Numbered from the stretch's first letter, positions 1-10,703 are shown. The stretch is DNA of 64,000 nucleotides from Hydractinia symbiolongicarpus (GCF_029227915.1 NC_079881.1:16901501-16965500), one strand, 5' to 3'. Translations and numbers: made by a program. Notes: generated by a model not told the origin, from the letters alone.

Positions 1-2
1 AT

Positions 3-122
3 TCGACAGTTGCTCATGATGTTTTTTTTAACGAACGTATGTCGTCAGTAAGGGTATCTGTTGAATGTGTGTTTGGGGATGTCACAGAAAGGTTTTTTCA
101 AAAATGCAAAAAATTGGTTTAA
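3..122 (+). pseudogene. 3' end of a PIF/Harbinger-type (DDE_4) transposase
   Basis: An open frame enters from the left edge and stops at TAA 120-122. It reads NERMSSVRVSVE followed by CVFGDV. This resembles the N-x-R-x-S-x-x-R-x-S-V-E-x-x-F-G block at the end of Harbinger/DDE_4 transposases, where the Glu is the third catalytic residue. Only about 39 codons are visible. The aromatic-rich tail normally following the FG block is replaced by FFQKCKKLV and a stop, so this copy is probably truncated or decayed. Its function would have been cut-and-paste transposition. The family call rests on a short motif. A convergent minus-strand ORF starts 40 bp beyond its stop. Confidence 0.5.
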
Positions 123-162
123 ATTTTCGTCCTTTCTGTCCTGATTTCATCATCCATATTCT

Positions 163-402
163 TCAAGAACATTTTCCTTGTTGATTCTGTTGTTGTTTTT
201 TGTCTTTTTTTTTGTTTTGAACATATTTTGGGGAATTTTTGTCATGTTCCTCCTTTTGTGTTGTAACAGCATCCCTTTTCAAGTCAGCCAAATCCTGCAA
301 AAGTTGATCGCACTCAGAGAGCTCAGCTGAAATACCATTAGCCTTAGCTAATTTCTTTGCACTTACTTTGTTTGTGTTGGATCTACAAATTTTCCATTTG
401 CA
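163..402 (-). CDS. Lys/Gln-rich C-terminal ORF convergent with the transposase tail
   Basis: A minus-strand frame is open from 402 to the stop at 165-163 (79 codons, no ATG, so probably a last exon or a 5'-truncated ORF). It begins CKWKIC, passes through a helix-like segment AELSECDQLLQDLADLKRDA, and ends in a strongly basic, Gln-rich tail. I do not recognise a named domain. Autonomous Harbinger elements often carry a second Myb/trihelix-like gene next to the transposase. The convergent layout suggests this is such a companion ORF, but that is inference from position only. Confidence 0.35.
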   Translation of the reverse strand, partial: CKWKICRSNTNKVSAKKLAKANGISAELSECDQLLQDLADLKRDAVTTQKEEHDKNSPKYVQNKKKDKKQQQNQQGKCS

Positions 403-548
403 CTAGAAGTTTAATTATCATTTCTTGCTTTATTGCACTGATCTTTCCTTAAAAAAAAACAAAATTAATCAAAACAAACATTTTTAAAAATATTTATATT
501 TGTATATACTACCTTTTCCCTTAAGTTTATTAGAAATTCCTGATCGAT

Positions 549-673
549 TCGGGCACACAGTCCGTCGCAAAATAGAGTCGCAAAAGCTCCCTTGTCTGTC
601 TGTTACGGAAACACGAAATGTCATATATAAAAGACGGGCGACCCCGTGGGTTTTTCCACGGGTTGGCGACTAG
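549..673 (-). repeat. CTAGTCGG interspersed repeat, copy 1
   Basis: Read on the minus strand this is CTAGTCGCCAACCCGTGG, a short spacer, then CCACGGGG and GTCGCCCGTC, a TATATAA stretch, a CGTGTTTCCG block and CAGACAGACA. The same order of blocks recurs at 10752, 11028, 19285 and 63899. The CCCGTGGA-aaa-TCCACGGG hairpin is conserved between copies. The GGTTCGCCCG-like block resembles a pol III B box, so the family may be SINE-like, but no clear A box is seen. Confidence 0.7.
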
Positions 674-1955
674 TTATTGTATAGTGATTGAATGCTAAAA
701 CAAGTGGAACTAAACTTTATGTTCTGTTTATTTTCTTTACGGAAATTTCTCCAAACGGATTATAACTCAACACTAGAATTCGTAACATGTTTTCTACTTC
801 CATCTGTAACGAATCTGGAAGAGAGTTAATTTGATATTTTTTTGGAAATAGTATACCTCCATTCCAAATATTGAAGCTCGCTGCGTTAACTTCGCTGACT
901 ACTAAACATTCTTGATTTTTTGCTCACTCTTTAGATATGAATTTGTTTAGCGAGACAAGATATCATTTTTGCTGAGCACGCTAAAACAGCTTGCATTGCT
1001 TTTCACGTGACCAGTAATGACCAAAGCCTTCTTTAGGTTCCGTCCCAATGTGAAATACCTAAAGAGTAATAAAGACGAAGTTAAATGTAGCCAGAGAATT
1101 ATGCCTCAAACAGATAAACAAATTTAAGAAATTATGAAGTTTACAACTATAATGAAGTTTCCATTTTTTCGTACCTTACGTAAACATAAAAACCCTAATA
1201 AACAAGGCAAAAAAAAGGTGCTAATACAAAAGATTTCAAGCACCCTGTAAAAGAAAATTGTTCTAACACGGAAAATCGAATACGCAAAATAACGTAATTT
1301 TTCAAATTTAATCTAACGATGATTCCGACAACAAGAATAGAACAAAAAAAAGACACACAAAAAGCAAAAACGCCATAGCTAACAAAGAAAAAAAATTCTC
1401 TATAGCCATTATAGTATAGTCTGCCTATTCTACTAGCCTGCGATTCTTCTCCATTTTAAATCAAAGTAACAACAGTTTCTCTATGCAGGCGTCGATGTGC
1501 ATTCGTCATGTGAAATTAGAAAAGTTTTGTAACCTTTTTTATTCTTCTTGCGAGCAGTAAACAGATCTCCAACAGAATAATATCAAGGTAAAACATGATG
1601 TGAGAATATCCATAATTTCTGGAAATTTCGTTGCATCGTATGTGTGCTTTTCATTTTCGTCTAACTGAACATTAAAAGTTGCTCAACTAAGAAAGTCTTT
1701 CACAGGTTTTTTTATATGCAGATCTTTCTTCAATATGACAACACCAGCAATTGGTGATGTGACCAAATAAACCAAAGCGACAGAAGATAACAAATAACTA
1801 ACCCCAAATTAGAACCCAATTATTGTTTAATGAAGGGAGGGAATAAGAAAGCCAAATATATGATTTTACAAAAATAAAGCGAAATAATTTAGCAAGTTTT
1901 TTTATCTGCAATAACAGTACAACAAGCTTTCACACGCACAATCCATCGCTGCATT
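674..1955. other. Non-coding stretch, nothing recognised
   Basis: AT-rich DNA with stops in all frames. I see no exon with splice sites, no terminal inverted repeat and no RNA gene here. Confidence 0.5.
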
Positions 1956-1957
1956 AT

Positions 1958-2158
1958 AAGCTAGCTTTAACCTCGGTAACTAGATAGTTCTGTGCTAGTT
2001 TAGTAGCTAGTTTTATCCCGCGTACTAGGCTAGTTTAAACCCCCAGTAATTAGGTAGTTCTACGCTGATTTAGTAGCTAGGTTATACTAGCCAAGTAGGA
2101 AATTTTATTTGGTAGTTTATGCTAGAGCAGTTGGTAGTTTTATGCTAGATAGCTGTAG
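1958..2158 (+). repeat. Imperfect tandem repeat, about 69-bp period
   Basis: Blocks such as TAGTTCTGTGCTAGTTTAGT at 1985 and TAGTTCTACGCTGATTTAGT at 2054 recur with a period of about 69 bp, and the GCTAG/TAGTT elements then degrade rightward to about 2158. It is a short decayed satellite-like array without coding sense. Confidence 0.5.
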
Positions 2159-3056
2159 GTGTGAGTAAGGCTAAAAATTGATTCATTACATGTAAACAAA
2201 ACTGACATACTAGCTATCGCTACATGCCCTTTCTTTGTTTTTATGATAATGCCCTTTCGTTCGTTGCGACTAGCTACAATCCCGGTCAAAAATAATGGCA
2301 GTAAACCCTTTTTACACGTGTAGCAAGAGCAAGATAAGTACAAAGCCCCCTTTGCCCTAGTATCAATGTTCAAAAGTTGTGCTAACACGTTTCCAAACAT
2401 TGATAATGGGGGTGAGGGGGTAGGAAAGGGTTATACTGCACTTTTTGTACCTTACTGCCAATATGTTTTGATCGGGATTGTCTCTGAAATTTTAGACTTA
2501 GAATTTTTTCGCCAATTTTTTGCAGTAATTTTTTTGACTTAATTTTTAAATTAATTCTATATATATGTTTTGAAGTAGCAGCATTTTTTCTTTTGTGCTA
2601 TGCTAAAAGTGGAAACAATAGAAATGCTAAAACAAAAGGGCGGTTTTCGTTAATCGCGAGACATTATAATATTCCGTGAAAAGTTGTAGTTAATGAATAT
2701 ATACGTTATTGTTACTAATTTTTGTGGGTATTAATTTTAACGCACTTGTGCCAAAAAAATTTATTTGCGCGCAAAATTTAGTACAGAAGCAACGCGCAAA
2801 ATGTTTTGCGTGAAAAGTACTACGTTCAAAAAAACACATATGACGCCTTTTCAAGAAAGAAAGGGTACATGTATATTTTATCAAAAATTCAGAAAATTAG
2901 TACCAATAAGGTAGTGCTTAGCTCTGTAAGGGAAGATCAAACTGAAAAAAGACCTTGTTTATGTTTGTTTTGCATGTAAGGTTGGCACTTGTGCAAAAGC
3001 ACAAAGGTGCCAGAACAAAATATTAAGTTTTTAAAGAAATTTAGCTGTAATTTCTA

Positions 3057-3222
3057 TGCGTCACAGTGCGTAAATGTATGCGTCACATGCGTCACAACAT
3101 TTTTTTTAAAAAAATATGTACTATTCTTTTAAAACTTTACATGTGACGCATGTGACGCATTAAATTCCTTCACAGCGTAGTACTATATAGCTTGTGACGC
3201 ATGTGACGCACTTGTGACGCAT
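3057..3222. promoter_or_regulatory. Cluster of eight TGTGACGCA / TGCGTCACA motifs
   Basis: Eight copies of the octamer TGTGACGC or its complement lie in 165 bp, three on one strand (from 3057) and five on the other. The arms 3078-3096 and 3142-3160 are a perfect 19-bp inverted repeat around a T/A-rich spacer. TGACGCA resembles ATF/CREB/bZIP half-sites. The cluster lies about 650 bp upstream of the Ly6-like gene on the plus strand, so it could be a regulatory element. A decayed foldback repeat is the alternative. Confidence 0.45.
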
Positions 3223-3276
3223 GGAATATAAGAACTTTTATATACGAACATAGTTTTTATATATATACTATACATT

Positions 3277-3474
3277 TTAGGCATCCATGCCTTTGATAAC
3301 CGGGGTGCAAAAACAGTGCGGGCAAGGTTCTAAGTCTTTCATCGATTCCTTTGGGATTTCTTCAATGAATTTAAATTCTCGCCCCCTTGAACTCATCATA
3401 TCTGTTTCGCGTTGATCTCTGGTTATATTTTTTAACATGTTTAATTGAGTTGAGAATTTAATTGAGCACACCAT
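3277..3474 (-). CDS. Small ORF with CPHC motif, possible last exon
   Basis: A 65-codon minus-strand ORF contains the run GREFKFIEEIPKESMKDLEP followed by CPHCFC. Codon composition is less AT-biased than its surroundings and the charged amphipathic run looks protein-like. No family is recognised and no upstream partner exon was identified. It could be the terminal exon of a minus-strand gene, a mobile-element remnant or chance. Confidence 0.25.
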   Translation of the reverse strand: MVCSIKFSTQLNMLKNITRDQRETDMMSSRGREFKFIEEIPKESMKDLEPCPHCFCTPVIKGMDA

Positions 3475-3863
3475 CGTCGTTTGTATTCGTTTAATTAAAC
3501 ATTTACTGGAAAATGACCAGATTTAACTATTGGGCTACTCAGTTTACAAAAATTACCAAAAATTGAAAATATTGATGTATAGTGGGCAAATCATTCACAC
3601 CCTACTTATATTTGACTATTATAATGAGGAAATGGGCTTCGCTCTATATATCTTAGCTGCTTCACAAACCGACAGGATGTCTTAACTAATTAATAAGCCG
3701 CAATTAATACATGCGTGTTTTGCCTTAATGAGATGATTAAGGATAACTCAAATATTTTAACACGTTGGTTTAAGCAATCAATAAAATTTAAGTTTAAGGA
3801 AACCAAAGGTTCTTTAAACTATTTTTCGCTTAAGTTTGCTAAGCGAAAAATATTGTAAACATA

Positions 3864-5361
3864 ATGTTTAGGAAAGTTTTGTTGATTTCCGTGGTGATCA
3901 TAATTCTTATCAATAAAGGTAGGTGACTGGTTTTAATATTCCTGAGTATGTTTAAATCAATTTCCGAGAAAACCGAAGCCAGGAAACTTATAAACCTTAA
4001 TTTAAAATAACTGAAGGAGTTACATTAAGCAAAATTGTTGATATAATGGGCAAAATTTCTGATATTTATACTATGTCAGTAGCTATTGTGTTACGAAGTG
4101 TCTTGAATGCGCTTGGAAAGAAAGAGCATTGCGCTTTTCTTCCGTTTCTACATTTCTTTGAATCGGTTTCCTTCTTTTAACTTTAAAATGAATAAGTTTA
4201 TTATTACTAGTTTATAAATTTAAAAAATGATTCTAAACTTTTCTTTATCCGATAGATAACTTACACTTACATTTAGACATACCACTTAATATTAAAAATT
4301 ATTTTCATGCGTGGTTAACATGGGTGGAGTTGCGTGGATCATATACTTTACTTTTGTTTTAGGAAGTTCTTTGAAATGCTACGATCAACGTAAAGGACAT
4401 AATGATTCCGTTCAAGCGGTAATTGAGTGTTCTGGGAAAGAAAATGTATGTTACAGAGCAACTGCGCAGTTTAAAACAGACGAGTTAAACGTTTTTAACG
4501 TATCATTGCGCAGTTGTGGAGTATCAAGGATATATTGTGATGTTTGCAGAGCTAGTGTTGACAAAACTCTGACTAATTGCAGAAACGTAAGTTATAGTCG
4601 GTCATTTTCATTAGCTGTGCCAAGTTGAGCTAAACACTTGGCTCGGTTTGTCAGCCATAAAAATAACTTTCGCAAAATGACCAAGATACTTAGGCCTACA
4701 AAGTCCACGAAATGACCAAGTAATTTTTAAAAACTCTTAACTTAGGCCTATAGCTGAGAATTTTCTTCCCATGTCTCTTTGCTGAGGAGAGAAAAATGTA
4801 TGGTTGCTGTGACCCATTTGGGTTGGTTATTTTTTAATTTTAGAAGCGTGTTTATAACCGAAGATATGCGTGTTATTTATTTATAAACTTTGCTGCGATC
4901 ACTTAAGACGCATAACTCAACATTCCAACATTTTATAGGCCCATTGCTGCGCTCAGGATTTGTGCAACACAGAGAACTTAAACATATTCCCAAATCCTAC
5001 ACTAAGTACAACATCAACATATGTTACGACTTCTCCCAAAGCAACGACTGCAACAAATATGGCAGCAACAACTGCAACAAACATGGTGGCAACGACTGCA
5101 ACAAATATGGTAGCCACAACTGCAACAAATATGGCAGCCACGTTAGGAACGGTGACTATTACTGAAGTCACAACGACTGATGCATTTGAAAATTCAACGG
5201 TAACGACGACACCAAACGTCACAACAGAAATGTCTAAAATGACAACTATGTCCACCACGAACTCGACTTCTATCTCTTCGGGGATAACAAACTTTAATAA
5301 TAATGGAGCATTTGACTTACTTATTTTGTTCTTCTCAATATTATATCTTTTGTACATTTGA
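3864..5361 (+). CDS. Ly6/uPAR-like (three-finger fold) GPI-anchored surface protein
   Basis: Three exons with GT/AG borders in frame: 3864-3918, 4363-4586 and 4939-5361, giving about 233 aa. Exon 1 is almost entirely a signal peptide (MFRKVLLISVVIIILINKG). Exons 1-2 join at phase 1 and exons 2-3 at phase 0. The mature domain has ten cysteines, starting at LKCYDQ and ending in the CC-x3-LCN signature split across exons 2 and 3; CC-x-x-x-x-CN is the hallmark of Ly6/uPAR domains. A Thr-rich stalk with four 24-bp repeats (ATTATNMA type, 5041-5136) follows. The protein ends in the hydrophobic tail FDLLILFFSILYLLYI without a cytoplasmic part, as expected for GPI attachment. The likely role is a cell-surface ligand or regulator; the partner is unknown. 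It is not a toxin call: signal peptide, stalk and GPI tail point to a membrane protein. Confidence 0.8.
5041..5136 (+). repeat. 24-bp in-frame minisatellite coding the Thr-rich stalk
   Basis: Four units of 24 bp of the form GCAACRACTGCAACAAAYAT+GGYR code for ATTATNMA or ATTATNMV. The length is a multiple of three, so copy-number changes would keep the Ly6-like reading frame and alter only stalk length. Confidence 0.85.
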
Positions 5362-5392
5362 AAATAATAACAAAATTCTTCTTTCTTAAAGA

Positions 5393-5398
5393 AATAAA
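5393..5398 (+). terminator. Poly(A) signal of the Ly6-like gene
   Basis: AATAAA lies 32 bp after the TGA stop at 5359-5361. Confidence 0.6.
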
Positions 5399-5998
5399 AA
5401 TTCAAAATAAATGTGTCGATTATTAAACAACCCTAGGTCCATTCTTTACTGAGAATGGTTTACCCTGGTTGGACCTTCGATCATGACGAGCTAGTATAAT
5501 CAGCGTAGTAACAAGAAAGTAGAGCTGCTGTGTACATCGCTGTAGCCAGCGGGATCCATCTGCATTCCACGGAACTGCGAGCCGCAGACGAATCCACCAC
5601 AATCTGTACAAAGTAACTTTACTTTTACATAAGATACAGCCTTTTGAGAAAATGATATAACGAAATGTCTTTTGGTAAAGTAAAAAGATGGACAGCTTAC
5701 TTTATATGGCAGTTAACATATTTTTTTTAAAAATTGTCGTGGAAATATTAATATGTAATTGTTTTAAAATGAAAGAATTAAAAATATAAAGTTGGCAAAG
5801 TAAACATTTTTGTATTTCTTATAATTATCCGTTGCTAGTCTGTAATTATCACTTATCGGAACTAATAATGAGGTTTATGTGCGTATGACGTTTCGCAACT
5901 TCGCACGTTTTAACTGTCGATTATTGTATATAATTTTTGTAATTAGCTAGAGCGTTTAGTAAAGAAACGGTATCTACTATACAGACATATTGACAAGG

Positions 5999-7645
5999 AT
6001 GAGAGGTGAGTTATTTTTTTTATTGATCTTGTCTATATGCTATATTTGGTTAGAAGGGCGTCGTTTGTGAGGGTTTTCTTGTTATAGAGGGACAGTGTTT
6101 TAAGATATTTGACAGTTTAACAAGTTTAATTGGACAAAGTTTTACTATGGGAAAAGTTTATCGGCCTTCATGATCCTGCCTTTTCTTTAGCTTTTCACTG
6201 TTTTTAAACTTAATATCTTTTGCAGGAATTTTGGTGACATCGTTATTGCTGGTGTTGCTTATGTCATTGCCAGCTTCTACACTGCCGGCATCAGACAAGG
6301 TAATAATGTTATACATTTTAATAAATTAAATTATTATGTCTATACCGAAGGCACAACAAAATTTTTCGTAATATATTCTTTTCATGTGAGTGAATGAATG
6401 CTTTTATATTTTTACATCGAGTTGTCAAAACTTTTATGACAACACCGAAATCACTATTGTATATAATAGATTTAGTTTTCGACCTAAAATCCCAGATCTA
6501 ATTTTCTTGTGAAGTGTATTCCTACAAAAGAAAAAGCATGTATATACAACTGGCGAAAAAAAACACAATTCCCGGTACGGGCAAACCAGTTAACTTTTCC
6601 ACAGGCTAACATTACTTTTTCTGCAAATCCGAAACTGATTATGTAAACAGTGTACGAAACATTTATGCTTTTATCAAGTATTCAACTAGCATGTATCAGA
6701 ACATCACTCTTTCTGCAAATCGGAAACTGATCATGCAAACAGTGCACGAAAATGTTTTTTCCTTATCAAGTATTTTTTGATTGGTAATAATCAGACACCG
6801 CAAATCTTCAAAATAACGCCTGGGGCGTTATTTATGACTAATATTTAGGGGAGGTTTTAAAAAAGGAATGGACCTTTTAAATCAACTCAAAATTTTATTT
6901 AAAAGTATTGTTTTGTTCAAATCTAATAAAACAGAATACACACAAAATCGTACTTTTCTCTTCGTCCAAAGGATGAGGAGCTTAAATTGATTAGACTTGT
7001 ATCATTAGTGTTTTCAAGTACTCCTGCCATTTCTTAAACGTTGACTTGAAACACTTTATAAAAATAACAGTAATTGTACACGCACAATGAATACTTTAAT
7101 TGATCAGAGCTTTGTTTCGTTAAATATATTTACTTAAAATTGCCTTAAAGGAAGAAACTCTGGCGAAAGAAACTTTCGCGAAAAATTTGTGAAGTCAAAG
7201 AAAGTAACTTTTGCGAATAACTTCTTTTAAATTTTTTCGCGTATGATTATTTTCATGTTTTTTCGCGAAAATGAACTTTCACGATAGGCAAAGTGTTGAT
7301 TATGATTTGATCCAAGTGGTCTTAAAATATTGTGTGACGTGACCAAAAAAATAACAACAACGACCTGGCACCTAACTTTTGCAATTTGGGTTAAAAACCG
7401 TGAAAGGTTTTCTATTTTAAAGTATTCTTAAACTCTTATAGACTTATTTATAGACTTAAAGACTTTTTTTATAGTGCCCAGCGTATAAATCTGGCTGCAC
7501 AACTGATAATGATTGTTATTACGTTGGTACGACGACAAACTGTCCCTGTAAAATGTTTCGATGCACATGTATAGGAATACCAACCGGTAACAAATTGTGC
7601 GTCCCACAAGGAAACATGGAAGACATTCTTGCTGATGGCATCTAA
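5999..7645 (+). CDS. Small secreted cysteine-rich peptide (eight Cys)
   Basis: Three exons: 5999-6005 (ATG AGA G), 6226-6299 and 7475-7645, with GT/AG borders and matching phases (1, then 0), giving about 83 aa. Exon 2 codes a signal peptide core (LLLVLLMSLPASTLPASDK). Exon 3 starts directly with Cys and holds all eight cysteines, spaced C-x6-C-x5-C-x8-C-x-C-x4-C-x-C-x9-C, then an acidic tail ending in TAA. The peptide is probably secreted and cross-linked by four disulfides. Many families share this build (defence peptides, protease inhibitors, signalling peptides, venom components). I do not recognise the spacing, so no function is assigned. Confidence 0.7.
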
Positions 7646-7752
7646 CTATGCTGACATCAAACGATGTATTTTAAAAATCATTTTTGAGAATTAAATAATA
7701 ATTGTATTATTATGATAATGGTAAAGAGAATTTCTTTAACCTTGATACAACA

Positions 7753-7758
7753 AATAAA
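7753..7758 (+). terminator. Poly(A) signal of the cysteine-rich peptide gene
   Basis: AATAAA about 108 bp downstream of the TAA at 7643-7645. Confidence 0.5.
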
Positions 7759-7799
7759 GGACCACAGAAGTGTAGTGAGACACTAAAAGTTATTGGATC

Positions 7800-10100
7800 A
7801 ACTGTATTTCAAAACGCACTTTGAAAAATTCTTTGCTACATTATTCAAAGACAAGTGGTGCTCTGAGGCTGCGTTGAACCATGAAGATTAACAGCCTTGG
7901 TGATGTTGATAATCCTTATAGTTTGATCAAATATGTTCTTCGTCCAAGAAAATTTTTATAAATGGCAATAAGTCGAATTGGTCACCATTGGACAATATTT
8001 ATACTAAATCAGAATTTAGTGAAATTGATGGTGCTTCAAGTTTGTTTCGTAACTGTGCTACTTACGACTTCAATTCCTTATTTTCTGAATTTAATGCCTT
8101 ATTTTCCCCACGAATATCTTGCATTACCAACCAAACTAAGTAAAGTGAATAAAATAGGTGCATAAAGGCTTGCTGGAGTGGTCAAAGTTGACTGCGATCT
8201 GTTTATTGCTTTTCGTGCCTTTTTTGATGTGTCAAACACGATTAGCAGATACAATTTATCAATTAAATTGGCATTTCCAATAAAATAAAGTTGACAAGGA
8301 ATTTGAAGGCCTTCCCATCGCTAATCAATCAAAGTTAAAAAATTTTTATAAAAGCTGTATCTATATATCATGATTATCAGATATAATCCATTGATATACT
8401 TTGATACTCTATTCAGTGTCGGATCTAGGGTAAGTCAAACTAGTCAGTTTTTTTGCTAAAAGCTTTTATTCCAACAAAATATTTCGCTCAACACACAAAA
8501 CCTTCTCGGTTGCTTTCGTCAAAATGCGCCGAGTTAAAGATATACGCATTAAATACATACATCCACATACTATATATAGCTCACCATAATCATAAATGAT
8601 ATGGCGTAATACGTAAGAAACTGCCTGGTTATCCTACGACTTACTTCTCATGTTGTTTCATTAGGGGGCATAAAATTTAATTATTTGGTTAAATTCACCG
8701 TAAAAATAGTAGCATATACCCCCTAATTAAATCTAGACGCACTTTCACGTACTTTTGCTTTGGATTTCATAAGGGGGTGAATAATACAAATAATATTGGT
8801 CTAATACTACTCTCGTAATTTTGATATAAGTACGTCAATCTATGCAAGAATATTTCATTAAGGGGCATTGCCTTGTGACAAACCGTTAAAAACATAAACA
8901 ATTAATGCTTTACTTCGTCGTTTAATAATTTTTCGAAAAAGATAATTAACAACATATTTATTTTTGAAGATTTATTATCAAAGTCACAAAAAACAGCCAA
9001 TAAATTAAAATTTCAGTAAAAATGTACCCCCTGGCTAATTAATTACGACGGACTTGTGAAGAGATACATGCGGAACAGTCCGTCATGAAACTTTGTAGCG
9101 CGATGTTTGTGATGTTTGGAGCTAGATAGTTTTTTCTGCTGAAGCTTAGCTCTCAGTTAAGTTGGATAAAGCAAAGTTGTTATGCCTGATACTATAAGTT
9201 TTCGAATTCCAAGCAAATTTAAAGTGGAATGATAAAGTTGCTCTTTTCAAATCAATTATTTTAGCTTGAAAGAATAGTTTACTCAAAAAGACCTTGAAAA
9301 TCCTATTTTCTGGTTAATTTTGTTTATCGCGTTGATATTGCAAACGTATTTAAGACCTGAAAACGATATTTTCTAAGTACATTTAAAACTGGGAATTTAG
9401 CAACTAATCAGATTGTGAAATGCAATTTCAAAACGAGGTTCAGAAGTTCAAAATAAAAAACTAATAGGTGAGAAAAAAAGTTTAACTTTTTGTTGCTATA
9501 TAAATATCTATATATAAAAAAAATCAAAAGATAAGGGGAAAATTACACATAAACACACCCTAGGATATTTTTTTCAAACAGTAATGTTTTTGTCTGCTGA
9601 AAAAAGTTATTGATTGAATAAATTTTGTGTGAAAAAAAGCTCATTAACCCTTCTCAGCAACTTTTAAAATGGCTGTCTTTCTAATAAATCGTTTTAGAAA
9701 AATATTAAGACAGATAACATATTCTGATTAGTAATGATATAAAAAAGAGCTTTGTGACTTCTTTTAGAAAGGCGCGCATAAGTACTGTATGCGTAAAAAT
9801 ATTTTGAGAGTGATTTAGCATGACCCGCTTTTCCCCGATAAAAAGACATTGTATTATTGATACAAAGAAGTGAAATCGTATCAATAAATGCTTCTCATTC
9901 TCTTCTTTAAAATTAGAAAAAAAGTATACCAAGGAATGAAGAATATTTTAACAAAAGTTATTCTCAAGGAAATCGCCGTCTTTCACTACGGTTGATTAAT
10001 TTATAGTAATAGATTGTCTTACTTTAAGTAAAATGTTCATATTTGTCAAATAAACACCCCGTTATTTTTGTAAAAACGTCTACTTGCCAAGTATATCTCT
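7800..10100. other. Non-coding stretch with short inverted CCCCCTAA/TTAGGGGG segments
   Basis: No exon is supported. A 60-bp segment at 8661-8723 is bounded by TTAGGGGG and CCCCCTAA and may be a tiny foldback element. A related CCCCCT block occurs at 9026. The rest is AT-rich and unremarkable. Confidence 0.4.
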
Positions 10101-10109
10101 TTTTTACAG

Positions 10110-10340
10110 GTTGTTCAACATGTTACATTGATCGTTATGTCAGGATTACTACATTTTAAACGCCAATAGTTTGGTAAGGGTCTAAAAACTTTCTTCAATG
10201 TTTTGGTAGTACAACTCTCGCAATCAAAAAATGGAATGGCAGATACTAGGAGAAATTTGAAAAAACTCGTGACTTTTTTATTCGTTCTGGCACTGAATCT
10301 GACCTTGTTGATTATCCAACAATGGTTACAATGTCTGAAG
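10110..10340 (+). pseudogene. Decayed copy of exon 2 of the 17.2-22.8 kb membrane protein gene
   Basis: After an intact acceptor (TTTTTTACAG) the sequence reads CSTC then RITT, matching CTSC...RITT of the intact exon at 18066. Further on it reads KWNGRY-stop-EKFEKTRDFF, matching KWNGKNWENFERFNDFS. The Trp codon TGG has become TAG, an earlier TAA follows RITTF, and frameshifts separate the blocks. It therefore cannot be translated. Same order and strand as the intact gene suggests a tandem duplication that has decayed. Confidence 0.75.
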
Positions 10341-10523
10341 TAGAAAGTTCAAAGACCTTGGAAAGTACAAGATAACTTAAAACCGATTAAGTTATTAAAC
10401 CGAAATTAATCAAATTTGGCTAAAATAATTCTTTAAACAAATTCAAAAATTGATATTCTTAAAATTTTTCTTTCTAAAAATGCCTTTTAATACTGTTATC
10501 ACATACTGAAAGAGAACTACTTT

Positions 10524-10637
10524 GTTCATCACTAACACACTGCCTGGCAGTGAGCGGGATTCGATCGGCGGTCCCCATAACTGGAAGCCTGCAGGCGAAC
10601 CCACTACACTACGTGCGGCAATATGTTAGTGATGAAC
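10524..10637 (-). repeat. tRNA-like (SINE-type) sequence inside a perfect 14-bp inverted repeat
   Basis: GTTCATCACTAACA (10524-10537) and its exact complement (10624-10637) bracket 86 bp. On the minus strand the interior has a box A-like TAGTGTAGTGGG and a box B-like GATCGAATCCC in tRNA order and spacing. The T stem pairs poorly, so this is more likely a tRNA-derived SINE or relic than a working tRNA. CACTGCC-T-GGCAGTG forms an additional hairpin at its 3' side. Confidence 0.5.
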
Positions 10638-10655
10638 TCAGATAGTTTATTTAGT

Positions 10656-10703
10656 CTGTTGAGAATGAAATACGGATGTGCTATGATAAATATTCACCTA
10701 TGT
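10656..10703 (+). repeat. 45-bp sequence shared with 47.5 kb
   Basis: A nearly identical stretch beginning TGTTGAGAATGAAATACGGA and ending TATTCACCTAT occurs here and at 47509-47555, with unrelated flanks. It is probably part of a dispersed repeat. Confidence 0.7.

Noticed and set aside
4890-5405. Overlapping ORFs on both strands across the Thr-rich repeat
   Set aside because: They are shadows of the in-frame 24-bp minisatellite in exon 3 of the Ly6-like gene; only one frame continues the CC...LCN signature and the GPI tail.
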